From positions 1,116,001 through 1,180,000 of the forward strand of contig NZ_CP051500.1 in assembly GCF_016755635.1 (NCBI RefSeq): a stretch of 64,000 nucleotides of DNA, read 5' to 3'. Within the stretch, counting starts at the first letter, position 1, and each line of letters begins with the position of its first letter. A program made the translations under genes and the position numbers. The notes under the pieces were generated by a model. It made no database searches and had not been told where the DNA came from. It saw only the letters and a list, made by a program, of their open reading frames with translations. This stretch comes from Helicobacter pylori (GTDB lineage: Bacteria; Campylobacterota; Campylobacteria; Campylobacterales; Helicobacteraceae). Of the stretch, positions 56,713 through 64,000 are shown piece after piece.

Positions 56713-56943
56713 TTAGGCTTTTTGAGAAAGCTTTTCCACCCTCTCGCTCATTTTAGCCCCCACGCCTTTCCAATAATCCAAGCGCTCCTTATCAATCTTA
56801 ATATCTTTAGGCTCGCTTAAAGGGTTGTAATACCCAATGGATTCAATCCAGCCTCCATCCCTTCTTTTCCTAGAATCGGTTACCACCACTCTGTAAAAAG
56901 GCTTTTTCTTTCTCCCGATGCGCGTGAGTCTAATGACTGTCAT
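56713..56943 (-). CDS. rpsP: 30S ribosomal protein S16
   Basis: 76-residue S16 beginning [21 protein letters not shown] and containing [18 protein letters not shown]. It heads its operon behind a TATAAT promoter, with AGGAGA before the ATG. Confidence 0.97.
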   Translation of the reverse strand: MTVIRLTRIGRKKKPFYRVVVTDSRKRRDGGWIESIGYYNPLSEPKDIKIDKERLDYWKGVGAKMSERVEKLSQKA

Positions 56944-56990
56944 TACAAAAATCTCCTAAAATATTCATATTAAATTTGAGATTATACAAC

Positions 56991-56996
56991 AAAAGC
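56991..56996 (-). promoter_or_regulatory. -10 box of the rpsP operon
   Basis: TATAAT on the minus strand in the context TTGTATAATC, 48 bases before the rpsP ATG and between ffh and rpsP. Confidence 0.65.
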
Positions 56997-57016
56997 GCCT
57001 AAAACATGCTTAAAAG

Positions 57017-58363
57017 TTAGTGCATTTTAGGGGGCGTTTGATTTTTAGCCTGACTCATGAGATTCATCAAATCGCTAATACCCTTTTTATTGGTTAAGCG
57101 TTTCGCCATTTTGCTCGCTTGATCAAAGCGTTTGATGATGCGGTTGATTTCAGACACTTCTAAGCCGCTCCCTAAAGCGATCCTTTTTCTTCGGCTGCCG
57201 TTTAAAATTTCAGGGTTTTCTTGCTCTTTTTTGGTCATGGAATTGACCATAGCCTTGATTTTTTTCACCTCTAAAGAGCTTTCTAAATCCGTGTCTTTCA
57301 GCGCGCTTGCCATATTCCCTAAACCTGGAATCATAGAGATTAGAGAACTCATAGAGCCTAATTTTTTCACTTTTTCAATCTGGTTTAAAAAATCGTTGAA
57401 AGTGAATTGCCCTTTTTTGAGTTTTTTGCTCAAATCTTTGGCTTCATTAGGGTTTAAAACGCTAGCGGTTTTTTCAGCGAGCGAGATAATATCTCCAGCC
57501 CCCATCAAACGCCCCACAATCCTTTCAGGTACAAACACATCTAAATCAGGGATTTTTTCCCCGCTCCCAATAAAACGCAAGGGTAAGCCTAATTGATAAG
57601 TGATGCCTAAAGCGATACCCCCTTTAGAATCGCTATCAAATTTGCTTAACACCACCCCGCTCACGCCTATTTCTTCGTTAAAGGTGTTCGCGCTTTTGAC
57701 CCCATCTTGCCCGCTCAACGCGTCTGCGACATACAGCACTTCATGGGGGTTTAAGATTTCTTTAACTTCTTTTAATTCTTGCATAAGCTCTTTATCAATG
57801 GCTAAACGCCCCGCGCTATCCACGAGTAAAACATCAAATTGCGCTTCTTTAGCCCTTTTTAAAGCGTTGTTGGCGATTTCTTTCACGCTTTTATTTTCTT
57901 CATAAAACACTTCCACGCCCACCTGTTCGCCCAAAACCTTTAATTGCTCCACCGCCGCTAAGCGTTGCAAATCGCATGCGCATAAAAGCACTTTTTTATT
58001 TTTGGTTTTTAAATAATGAGCGAGTTTAGCGGTAGTGGTTGTCTTACCGCTCCCTTGCAAACCGGCCATTAAAACCACGGTGGGGGGCGTTTGAGCGAAA
58101 GTGAAACCACTGCTCCCTTTAGCGCTTAAAATTTCCAACAAACTCTTTTCTAAAGCGTCTAAAAATTGCTGCTTGCCAATGCCATTAAGTTTAGTCTGGC
58201 TTTCCACTTTTTTGAGCAATTCTCTAGCCACTTTATGATGCACATCGTTTTTTAAAAGCGTTTTTTTCAATTCGTCTAACGCCCGATCTAGCGCTTTTTC
58301 ATCGTCTTGAAAGCGGATTTTATTGAGCGCGTTTTTAAACCCATCGCTTAATGCTTGAAACAT
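57017..58363 (-). CDS. ffh: Signal recognition particle GTPase Ffh
   Basis: Targets membrane proteins with the SRP RNA. 448 residues: N domain (1-90), G domain with GLQGSGKTTT at 101-110, VDSAGR, SKFDSDSKGG and the GSGEKIPDLDVF closing motif, then a Met-containing M domain (about 300-448) with the SRRKRIALGSG RNA-binding motif. It lies 14 bases after valS and 73 before rpsP. Confidence 0.97.
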   Translation of the reverse strand: MFQALSDGFKNALNKIRFQDDEKALDRALDELKKTLLKNDVHHKVARELLKKVESQTKLNGIGKQQFLDALEKSLLEILSAKGSSGFTFAQTPPTVVLMAGLQGSGKTTTTAKLAHYLKTKNKKVLLCACDLQRLAAVEQLKVLGEQVGVEVFYEENKSVKEIANNALKRAKEAQFDVLLVDSAGRLAIDKELMQELKEVKEILNPHEVLYVADALSGQDGVKSANTFNEEIGVSGVVLSKFDSDSKGGIALGITYQLGLPLRFIGSGEKIPDLDVFVPERIVGRLMGAGDIISLAEKTASVLNPNEAKDLSKKLKKGQFTFNDFLNQIEKVKKLGSMSSLISMIPGLGNMASALKDTDLESSLEVKKIKAMVNSMTKKEQENPEILNGSRRKRIALGSGLEVSEINRIIKRFDQASKMAKRLTNKKGISDLMNLMSQAKNQTPPKMH

Positions 58364-58377
58364 TTTCTATCCTTTTA

Positions 58378-60996
58378 TTATGGTTGTTCTAACAAATCCA
58401 ATTCTTGCTTAATTTTACTTTCTTTTTCTAAAAGCGTTTTTAAACTCTCTTTGGCTTTTTCCAGCACGCTTTTAGGCGCGTTTTTGACAAAATTTTCATT
58501 GTGCAAATTGAGTTTTAGTTTTTCTTTTTCCAGTTTTTCTAGCTGCTTTTTTAAACGAGCAACCAGCGGGCTTAAATCAAGATTTTCTAAATTCGCATAA
58601 GTTTGGCAAAATTCCCCCACATCGCTCACGCTTTTTAAAGGCTTAGAACTAATCACGCTGACTTTTTCTAATCTCGCTAATTTTTGGGCGTAAGTTTGCA
58701 AACGCTCGGTGTTTTCTATGGCTTCCCTTAACCCCACGCTCGCTTCTTTTAAAACAATCGGTGGGGTTTCTAGCATGATTTTTAAACGCCTTAAAGACAC
58801 AATGCAATCTTTGATCACTTCAAATTCATGCTCTAATTTTTCATCTTGCACTAAATCTTTAGGGTAAGGCATGACCATGATAGATTCAGTGTTTTCTAGT
58901 TCCGTATTGCTGAGCTTGTGGTATAAAGACTCGCTGATAAAGGGCATGAAAGGGTGCAAGAGTTTTAAAGCCTCTTTTAACACGCTCCCTAATTCGTCTA
59001 TCGCTTCATTTTCCACTTTAGAAAATTCAATGAACCAATCGCAAAATTCCCCCCACAAAAAGCGGTATAACAAAGTCGTCGCATCATTAAAGCGGTAGTT
59101 ATCTAAAGCGTTACGAGTCTCTTTAGTCACAAAATTTAAGCGCGATTTCGCATAACGCCCCAAAGGCGTTTGGTATTCACTCAAACGCTCCCTGTCTTTA
59201 AAAGCTTCTTGTTTGAGTTTCAAATAACTCACCGCATTGAAAATCTTGTTGGCGAAATTCTTGTTATTTTCTAAATGCACAATAGAAAGCTTAATGTCCC
59301 TGCCCGTAGCGCACAAATTGGCTAAAGTGAAACGCAAGCTATCCGCGCCGTATTTTTCTATCATTTCTAAAGGATCGATCACATTACCTTTAGATTTGCT
59401 CATTTTTTCACCCTTTTCATCCCTGACTAAGGCGTGCAAGTAAATATCTTTAAAGGGCAATTCGCCTAAAAGCGATTCGCTGCAAAAAAGCATCCTAGCC
59501 ACCCAAAAAAAGAGGATGTCAAACCCGGTAATGAGCGTTGTGTTAGGGTAGAAATCCTTCAAATCGTTTTCATTAAACAAATCGCTTTTTTCTTGCCCCC
59601 ACCCCAAAGTAGAAAACGCCCATAGCCCTGAACTGAACCAAGTGTCTAGCACATCTTTATCTTGCTCTAGTTTTCCACTCTTACAAGTAGGGCAACTTAA
59701 GGGGGTGTCTAGGCTTACAAACTGGTGGTTATTTTCACAAGTAAATACCGGTATTTGATGCCCCCAAAACAATTGCCTGCTGATACACCAAGGGCGTAAT
59801 TCCCTCATCCAAGCGTTATAATTATTGATCCAATTAGAAGGGTAGAATCGCGCTAAACCCTGTTGGATTTTTTCAATAGAACTTTGAGCGATCTCAGGCT
59901 TGACAAACCACTGCTTAGACACATAAGGCTCTACCACATTATGACAACGATAGCAATGCCCCACTTGATGCATATGCTCTTCTATCTTTTCTAATAAGGC
60001 GTTTTCTTTTAATTTTTCTACGACCTTATCTCTGGCCTCTAATCGCTCTAAATTTTCAAACTCCCCGCAATGCGCGTTTAAAATCCCCTTTTCATCAAAG
60101 ATTTTAATCATCTCCAAATGGTGGCGTTTGCCCACTTCGTAATCGTTAAAATCATGCCCAGGGGTAACCTTCACACACCCTGTGCCAAACTCCATTTCCA
60201 CATGTGCATCAGCGATAATAGGGATTGTGCGATTGATTAAAGGCAGGATCGCTTTTTGCCCCACTAAATGCTTGTATCTCTCATCGTTAGGATTGACCAT
60301 AAGCGCGCTATCGCCAAACAAAGTTTCAGGGCGTGTGGTAGCCACCACTAAATAATCTTTTTGATTTTCTAAATAATATCTAATATAATACAACGCCCCC
60401 TTACGCTCTTCATACTCCACTTCAATATCGCTCAATGCCCCATCTTTAGTGCACCAATTCACCATGTAGTTATCTTGAACGATGAGACCTTGTTCATACC
60501 ATTTCAAAAACGCCAATTTAACCGCTCTTTGCAAGCCCTTATCCATCGTGAAACGAGTCCTAGAAAAAGCCGCGCTCACGCCTAAACGCTTCATTTGCTC
60601 TAAAATCGCTCCCCCGCTCTTTTCTTTCCATTCCCACACTTTTTTAATGAACTCTTCACGCCCTAAATCTTCTTTTTTAATCCCTTGACTTAAAAGCTGC
60701 TTTTCCACAACATTTTGCGTCGCAATGCCGGCGTGATCAAGCCCGGGCTGATACAAAGTCTTATACCCGTCCATGCGTTTGTAGCGCGCTAAAATATCTT
60801 GCAAGCTTAAAGTTAAAGCATGCCCTATGTGTAAAATACCGGTCACATTAGGAGGGGGCATCATCAAGCAAAATCGTTTGCCTTTTTCTTGGATTTTTTC
60901 ATTGCCATCAATTTCAAAATACCCCCTATGAGAGCAAATTTCATAAATCTTTTTTTCTATTTCTTGGGGCTGGTAAGTGGTGGATTCTTGTTTCAT
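58378..60996 (-). CDS. valS: Valyl-tRNA synthetase
   Basis: Class I synthetase of 872 residues. PPPNVTGILHIGHAL (HIGH motif, about 47-61), an editing domain (about 195-330), the KMSKS motif in GEKMSKSKGNVIDP (about 533-546), an anticodon domain and a C-terminal coiled coil (LVARLKKQLEKLEKEKLKL and the following ~60 residues) that binds tRNA are all present. Its promoter lies about 100 bases upstream, back to back with fliW. Confidence 0.96.
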   Translation of the reverse strand: MKQESTTYQPQEIEKKIYEICSHRGYFEIDGNEKIQEKGKRFCLMMPPPNVTGILHIGHALTLSLQDILARYKRMDGYKTLYQPGLDHAGIATQNVVEKQLLSQGIKKEDLGREEFIKKVWEWKEKSGGAILEQMKRLGVSAAFSRTRFTMDKGLQRAVKLAFLKWYEQGLIVQDNYMVNWCTKDGALSDIEVEYEERKGALYYIRYYLENQKDYLVVATTRPETLFGDSALMVNPNDERYKHLVGQKAILPLINRTIPIIADAHVEMEFGTGCVKVTPGHDFNDYEVGKRHHLEMIKIFDEKGILNAHCGEFENLERLEARDKVVEKLKENALLEKIEEHMHQVGHCYRCHNVVEPYVSKQWFVKPEIAQSSIEKIQQGLARFYPSNWINNYNAWMRELRPWCISRQLFWGHQIPVFTCENNHQFVSLDTPLSCPTCKSGKLEQDKDVLDTWFSSGLWAFSTLGWGQEKSDLFNENDLKDFYPNTTLITGFDILFFWVARMLFCSESLLGELPFKDIYLHALVRDEKGEKMSKSKGNVIDPLEMIEKYGADSLRFTLANLCATGRDIKLSIVHLENNKNFANKIFNAVSYLKLKQEAFKDRERLSEYQTPLGRYAKSRLNFVTKETRNALDNYRFNDATTLLYRFLWGEFCDWFIEFSKVENEAIDELGSVLKEALKLLHPFMPFISESLYHKLSNTELENTESIMVMPYPKDLVQDEKLEHEFEVIKDCIVSLRRLKIMLETPPIVLKEASVGLREAIENTERLQTYAQKLARLEKVSVISSKPLKSVSDVGEFCQTYANLENLDLSPLVARLKKQLEKLEKEKLKLNLHNENFVKNAPKSVLEKAKESLKTLLEKESKIKQELDLLEQP

Positions 60997-61046
60997 TATT
61001 ATTATTATCCTAAAATAGAGCGTTCTTTCAAAAATGGTTGGTTTTT

Positions 61047-61060
61047 GGAACGCCTTTTGC
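61047..61060 (+). promoter_or_regulatory. Sigma-54 (RpoN) promoter of fliW-murG
   Basis: TTGGAACGCCTTTTGCTT has GG (61047-61048) and GC (61059-61060) separated by exactly ten bases and fits the -24/-12 consensus closely. Transcription would begin near 61072, 62 bases before the fliW GTG. Confidence 0.8.
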
Positions 61061-61094
61061 TTTTACGCTTTCAATTGTTGCGTATTTTTTTAAA

Positions 61095-61100
61095 ATTATA
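61095..61100 (-). promoter_or_regulatory. -10 box of valS
   Basis: TATAAT on the minus strand (TTGTATAATT), 99 bases before the valS ATG, giving a leader of about 90 nt that overlaps the sigma-54 promoter of fliW in the opposite direction. Confidence 0.5.
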
Positions 61101-61133
61101 CAACAAAGCATTTAAATTAAAAAGGATAGTCCA

Positions 61134-61541
61134 GTGAATTACTTTTTAAAAGCCCCTATTTTAGGGTTTGAGCATATCAATGAGGTGCGTTTGGAAAAAA
61201 TTGATTCCTTATTCAGCCGATTGGTTAGTCAAACGAACTCGCCCATGGCGTTGGATATGGTCTTAGTGAATCCCTATTGTTTGAGGGAATACAGCTTTGT
61301 GATACCCAAATACATAGAATTACTGCTAGAATTAGATTCTCACTCCAAAGTTGAGGTGTATTGCGTGGTCGTGTTGCAAAAAAATTTAGAAGATTCTATG
61401 GTTAATTTCTTAGCCCCCTTAGTGTTTAATTCCAAAAATGGCTTTGGCGCTCAAGTCGCACTTTCTATGATGGATTATCCGGATTTTGGCTTTAGGGATC
61501 CTTTAAAAAGCTTTGTGATTCAAGAAAGAGAACGAGCTTAA
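61134..61541 (+). CDS. fliW: Flagellar assembly factor FliW
   Basis: Binds flagellin and relieves CsrA repression of flagellin translation. The 135 residues follow the FliW pattern: ILGFEHINE at the start, then PYCLREYSFVIPKYIELLLEL and NFLAPLVFNSKNGFGAQV. Start GTG 61134 has AAAGGA eight bases upstream. H. pylori has two FliW paralogues; this corresponds to HP1154. It is followed by murG after 10 bases under a sigma-54 promoter. Confidence 0.9.
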   Translation: MNYFLKAPILGFEHINEVRLEKIDSLFSRLVSQTNSPMALDMVLVNPYCLREYSFVIPKYIELLLELDSHSKVEVYCVVVLQKNLEDSMVNFLAPLVFNSKNGFGAQVALSMMDYPDFGFRDPLKSFVIQERERA

Positions 61542-61551
61542 GGGTTTTAGC

Positions 61552-62613
61552 ATGAAATTCGCTCTTACAGGGGGAGGCACAGGGGGGCATCTCTCTATCG
61601 CTAAAGCCTTAGCCATAGAATTAGAAAAGCAAGGCATAGAGGCTATTTATTTAGGCTCCACTTATGGGCAAGATAGAGAATGGTTTGAAAATAGCCCCTT
61701 ATTTAGCGAACGCTATTTTTTCAACACTCAAGGCGTGGTCAATAAAAGCTTTTTTAAAAAAATAAATTCTTTATTTTTGCAAGTTAAAGCCGCTTTTAAG
61801 GCTAAAGAAATTTTAAAAAAACACCAGATCACGCACACCATTAGCGTGGGAGGTTTTAGCGCAGGGCCGGCGAGTTTTGCAAGCTTACTCAATCACATAC
61901 CCCTTTATATCCATGAGCAAAATGCGATTAAAGGCTCTCTTAACCGCTACCTTTCCCCAAAAGCTAAGGCGGTGTTTTCAAGCTATGCGTTTAAAGATAA
62001 GGGAAATCATGTTTTAACCTCCTATCCCGTGCAAAACGCTTTTTTTGATTTTGCTAGGACTCGCACTGAAATCAAGCATATTTTATTTTTAGGCGGTTCG
62101 CAAGGGGCAAAAGCGATCAATGAATTTGCGTTATTAAACGCTCCCAAACTCACCAAACAAGGGATTAAAATCACGCACATTTGCGGCCCCAATTCTTATG
62201 AACAAGTGCGTTTTTTTTACCAGGAATTAGGGCTGTTGGACAAGGTAGAATTGTTCGCTTTCCACAATAACATCATAGAAGTCATGCATAGAGCGGATTT
62301 GTGTGTGAGCCGAGCGGGTGCTAGCAGCGTGTGGGAATTGTGTGCCAATGGCTTACCCACGATTTTTATCCCCTACCCTTTTGCGAGCAATAACCACCAG
62401 TATTACAATGTCTTAGAATTTGAAAAAGAAAACTTATGCTATGTCGTGCCTCAAAATGAATTATTGCCTAAAAAACTCTTTGAAGTCATCAGAAAGCTCA
62501 ACCAAAAAGACGATCAAGGCAATAAAAACCTCACCACTATCAGCAACCAATTGCAACAAAAAATCGCTAAAGACGGTGCAAAAACCATCATTGAAACGAT
62601 TTTGAGCGCCTAA
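61552..62613 (+). CDS. murG: Lipid II synthase (UDP-GlcNAc transferase) MurG
   Basis: Adds GlcNAc to lipid I on the inner face of the inner membrane. 353 residues, GT-B fold: glycine loop 1 GGGTGGH at 7-13, HEQNAIKGSLNRYL, loop 2 GGSQGAKAIN, and the UDP-GlcNAc site SRAGASSVWELCANGLPTIFIPYPFA's central ELCANG segment. Co-transcribed with fliW, so cell-wall synthesis shares a flagellar promoter. Confidence 0.95.
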   Translation: MKFALTGGGTGGHLSIAKALAIELEKQGIEAIYLGSTYGQDREWFENSPLFSERYFFNTQGVVNKSFFKKINSLFLQVKAAFKAKEILKKHQITHTISVGGFSAGPASFASLLNHIPLYIHEQNAIKGSLNRYLSPKAKAVFSSYAFKDKGNHVLTSYPVQNAFFDFARTRTEIKHILFLGGSQGAKAINEFALLNAPKLTKQGIKITHICGPNSYEQVRFFYQELGLLDKVELFAFHNNIIEVMHRADLCVSRAGASSVWELCANGLPTIFIPYPFASNNHQYYNVLEFEKENLCYVVPQNELLPKKLFEVIRKLNQKDDQGNKNLTTISNQLQQKIAKDGAKTIIETILSA

Positions 62614-62673
62614 AATAGCCCATTTTAATCAACAATTAAGCGACTAACCATTAAACTTAAGCGATAAATAAGA

Positions 62674-62679
62674 TAAAAT
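62674..62679 (+). promoter_or_regulatory. Probable -10 box of the Hop gene
   Basis: TAAAAT in AT-rich sequence 42 bases before the TTG start. No CT or homopolymer switch is seen in the leader or early codons. Confidence 0.4.
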
Positions 62680-62720
62680 TTAGGATAGCTCAAATCTTTT
62701 AAAAAGAAAAGGATAACCCC

Positions 62721-64000
62721 TTGCAAAACTTTGTTTTTAATAAAAAATGGCTCATCTGTTCTAGCCTACTCCCCTTGTTTTTTCTTAACCCTTTAGCGGC
62801 AGAAGATGATGGGTTTTTTATGGGGGTGAGTTATCAAACTTCTCTAGCCGTTCAAAGGGTGGATAACTCAGGGCTTAACGCCAGTCAAGACGCATCCACC
62901 TACATCCGCCAAAACGCTATCGCTCTAGAATCTGCAGCGGTGCCTTTAGCCTATTATTTAGAAGCGATGGGCCAACAAACCAGGGTTTTAATGCAAATGC
63001 TCTGCCCTGATCCTTCTAAAAGATGTTTGCTCTATGCGGGGGGCTATCAACAAAACGCCCAAAATGGCGATACAGGCAACAACCCCCCAAGAGGCAATGT
63101 CAATGCCACCTTTGATATGCAATCTCTAGTCAGTAATTTAGACAAGCTCACCCAACTCATCGGCGAGACTTTAATCCGTAACCCTGAAAATCTTTCTAAC
63201 GCTAAACTCTTTGAAGTCAAATTCGGCAATCAAAGCACTGTTATTGCCTTGCCTAGTGGTCTAACCAATGCTATGAACGCTTTAAACAATGATATTACCA
63301 ACGCTTTAACCACGCTCTGGTATAACCAAACCTTAACGAATAAATCTTTTAGCACCCCTGATGGCAGTCCTGTGAGTTTTAGCCCTGAAGTCTTGCAACA
63401 CCTTTTACAAGACGGCTTAGCCACAGCAAGTAATAGTCAAACCATTTGCAGCACTCAAAACCAATGCACCGCTACCAATGAAGCTAAATCTATCGCTCAA
63501 AACGCCCAAAACATCTTCCAAGCTTTAATGCAAGCAGGGATTTTAGGGGGTTTAGCGAATGAAAAGCAATTTGGCTTCACTTACAACAAAGCCCCTAATG
63601 GCAGCGATTCCCAACAAGGCTATCAAAGCTTTAGCGGCCCGGGTTATTACACTAAAAACGGCGCTAATGGCGCTACCCAAGCGCCCTTAAAAGACTTGCC
63701 CGCTGGAGCGACAATAGGATCAGGCAATGGCCAATACACCTACCACCCTAGCTCGGCGGTCTATTATTTAGCCGATAGCATCATCGCTAATGGTATCACC
63801 GCTTCTATGATCTTTTCAGGCATGCAAGTTTTTGCTAACAAGGCCGCTAAACTGACAGGCACTTCAAGCTATAGCCAGATGCAAGAAGCGATCAACTATG
63901 GGGAAAGCTTGCTTAGTAACACCGTAGCGTATGGGGATTTCATCACCAATTGGGTCGCCCCCTATTTGGATTTAAACAATAAAGGTTTGAATTTCTTGCC
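62721..64000 (+). CDS. Hop-family outer-membrane protein (3' end outside the window)
   Basis: The frame from TTG 62721 is open to the window edge (426 codons). The signal peptide (LLPLFFLNPLAA) is followed by the Hop N-terminus AEDDGFFMGVSYQTS; cysteine pairs (LCPDPSKRC and CSTQNQC) and long Asn/Gln/Ala stretches are as in Hop adhesins/porins. AAAGGA lies about eight bases before the TTG. Position after murG fits HP1156/HP1157 (hopI or hopL); which of the two cannot be decided without the C-terminus. Confidence 0.85.
   Translation, partial: MQNFVFNKKWLICSSLLPLFFLNPLAAEDDGFFMGVSYQTSLAVQRVDNSGLNASQDASTYIRQNAIALESAAVPLAYYLEAMGQQTRVLMQMLCPDPSKRCLLYAGGYQQNAQNGDTGNNPPRGNVNATFDMQSLVSNLDKLTQLIGETLIRNPENLSNAKLFEVKFGNQSTVIALPSGLTNAMNALNNDITNALTTLWYNQTLTNKSFSTPDGSPVSFSPEVLQHLLQDGLATASNSQTICSTQNQCTATNEAKSIAQNAQNIFQALMQAGILGGLANEKQFGFTYNKAPNGSDSQQGYQSFSGPGYYTKNGANGATQAPLKDLPAGATIGSGNGQYTYHPSSAVYYLADSIIANGITASMIFSGMQVFANKAAKLTGTSSYSQMQEAINYGESLLSNTVAYGDFITNWVAPYLDLNNKGLNFL

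Noticed and set aside
60889-61137. Plus-strand frame of 82 residues ending in a GTGA overlap with fliW
   Set aside because: Its first part is antisense to the valS 5' end and the rest covers the valS and fliW promoters, including the sigma-54 site; the hydrophobic composition is explained by AT-rich DNA.

Overview
The window is a 64 kb stretch of Helicobacter pylori chromosome. This is inferred from AT-rich, tightly packed genes with recognisable H. pylori proteins (gamma-glutamyltranspeptidase, Hcp cysteine-rich proteins, Hor and Hop outer-membrane families, PorCDAB oxidoreductase, FliW, an FlgM/FlgK flagellar block), -10-only promoters, and a 16S rRNA gene standing apart from any 23S-5S pair. 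Gene order largely follows the HP1098-HP1156 segment of reference strains (from memory). The short-chain dehydrogenase at the left edge sits elsewhere in strain 26695 as I recall it, so a rearrangement breakpoint may lie near position 1000-1150.

Layout. 1-7.6 kb: end of an unidentified gene, a YdfG-type dehydrogenase, hcpC, then the divergent glucose/Entner-Doudoroff cluster eda-edd <-> zwf-pgl-glk. 7.7-13.5 kb: a zinc alcohol dehydrogenase, two tandem family-8 LPS glycosyltransferases that share an apparently identical 5' half and poly-T promoter, and two outer-membrane proteins. 13.7-21.2 kb: porCDAB, purB, horI, uvrB. 21.3-25.2 kb: an accessory islet with a coiled-coil protein carrying 22-residue repeats and a large 5'-truncated protein that looks like a phage/ICE polyvalent protein (two nuclease-like domains around a ParB/DdrB-like domain). 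25.4-35.1 kb: hcpX, ggt, and a flagellar block (flgK, FlgN-like gene, flgM) into which a HinP1I-like GCGC restriction-modification pair is inserted; then slyD and the pal end of the tol operon. 35-45.9 kb: tolB-tolA-tolR-tolQ, the F1Fo ATP synthase operon and parB-parA. 45.9-54.2 kb: birA, fmt, a truncated zinc-hook ATPase, a DUF2130 protein with a PD-(D/E)XK-like motif, a broken small gene, the orphan 16S rRNA with its processing stem, and a NYN-domain putative RNase. 54.7-64 kb: rpsP-khpA-rimM-trmD-rplS, ffh, valS, then fliW-murG and the start of a Hop adhesin/porin gene.

How it works together: glucokinase, G6PDH, lactonase, Edd and Eda make a complete route from glucose to pyruvate plus glyceraldehyde-3-phosphate, and PorCDAB can take pyruvate to acetyl-CoA. 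Flagellar genes carry visible sigma-54 sites (before the FlgN-like gene-flgK, and before fliW-murG) and a sigma-28 site (flgM). The envelope side is covered by Tol-Pal, outer-membrane proteins and LPS glycosyltransferases. The accessory parts (polyvalent protein, restriction-modification pair, truncated ATPase, DUF2130, NYN protein) are the best places to look for unusual biology.
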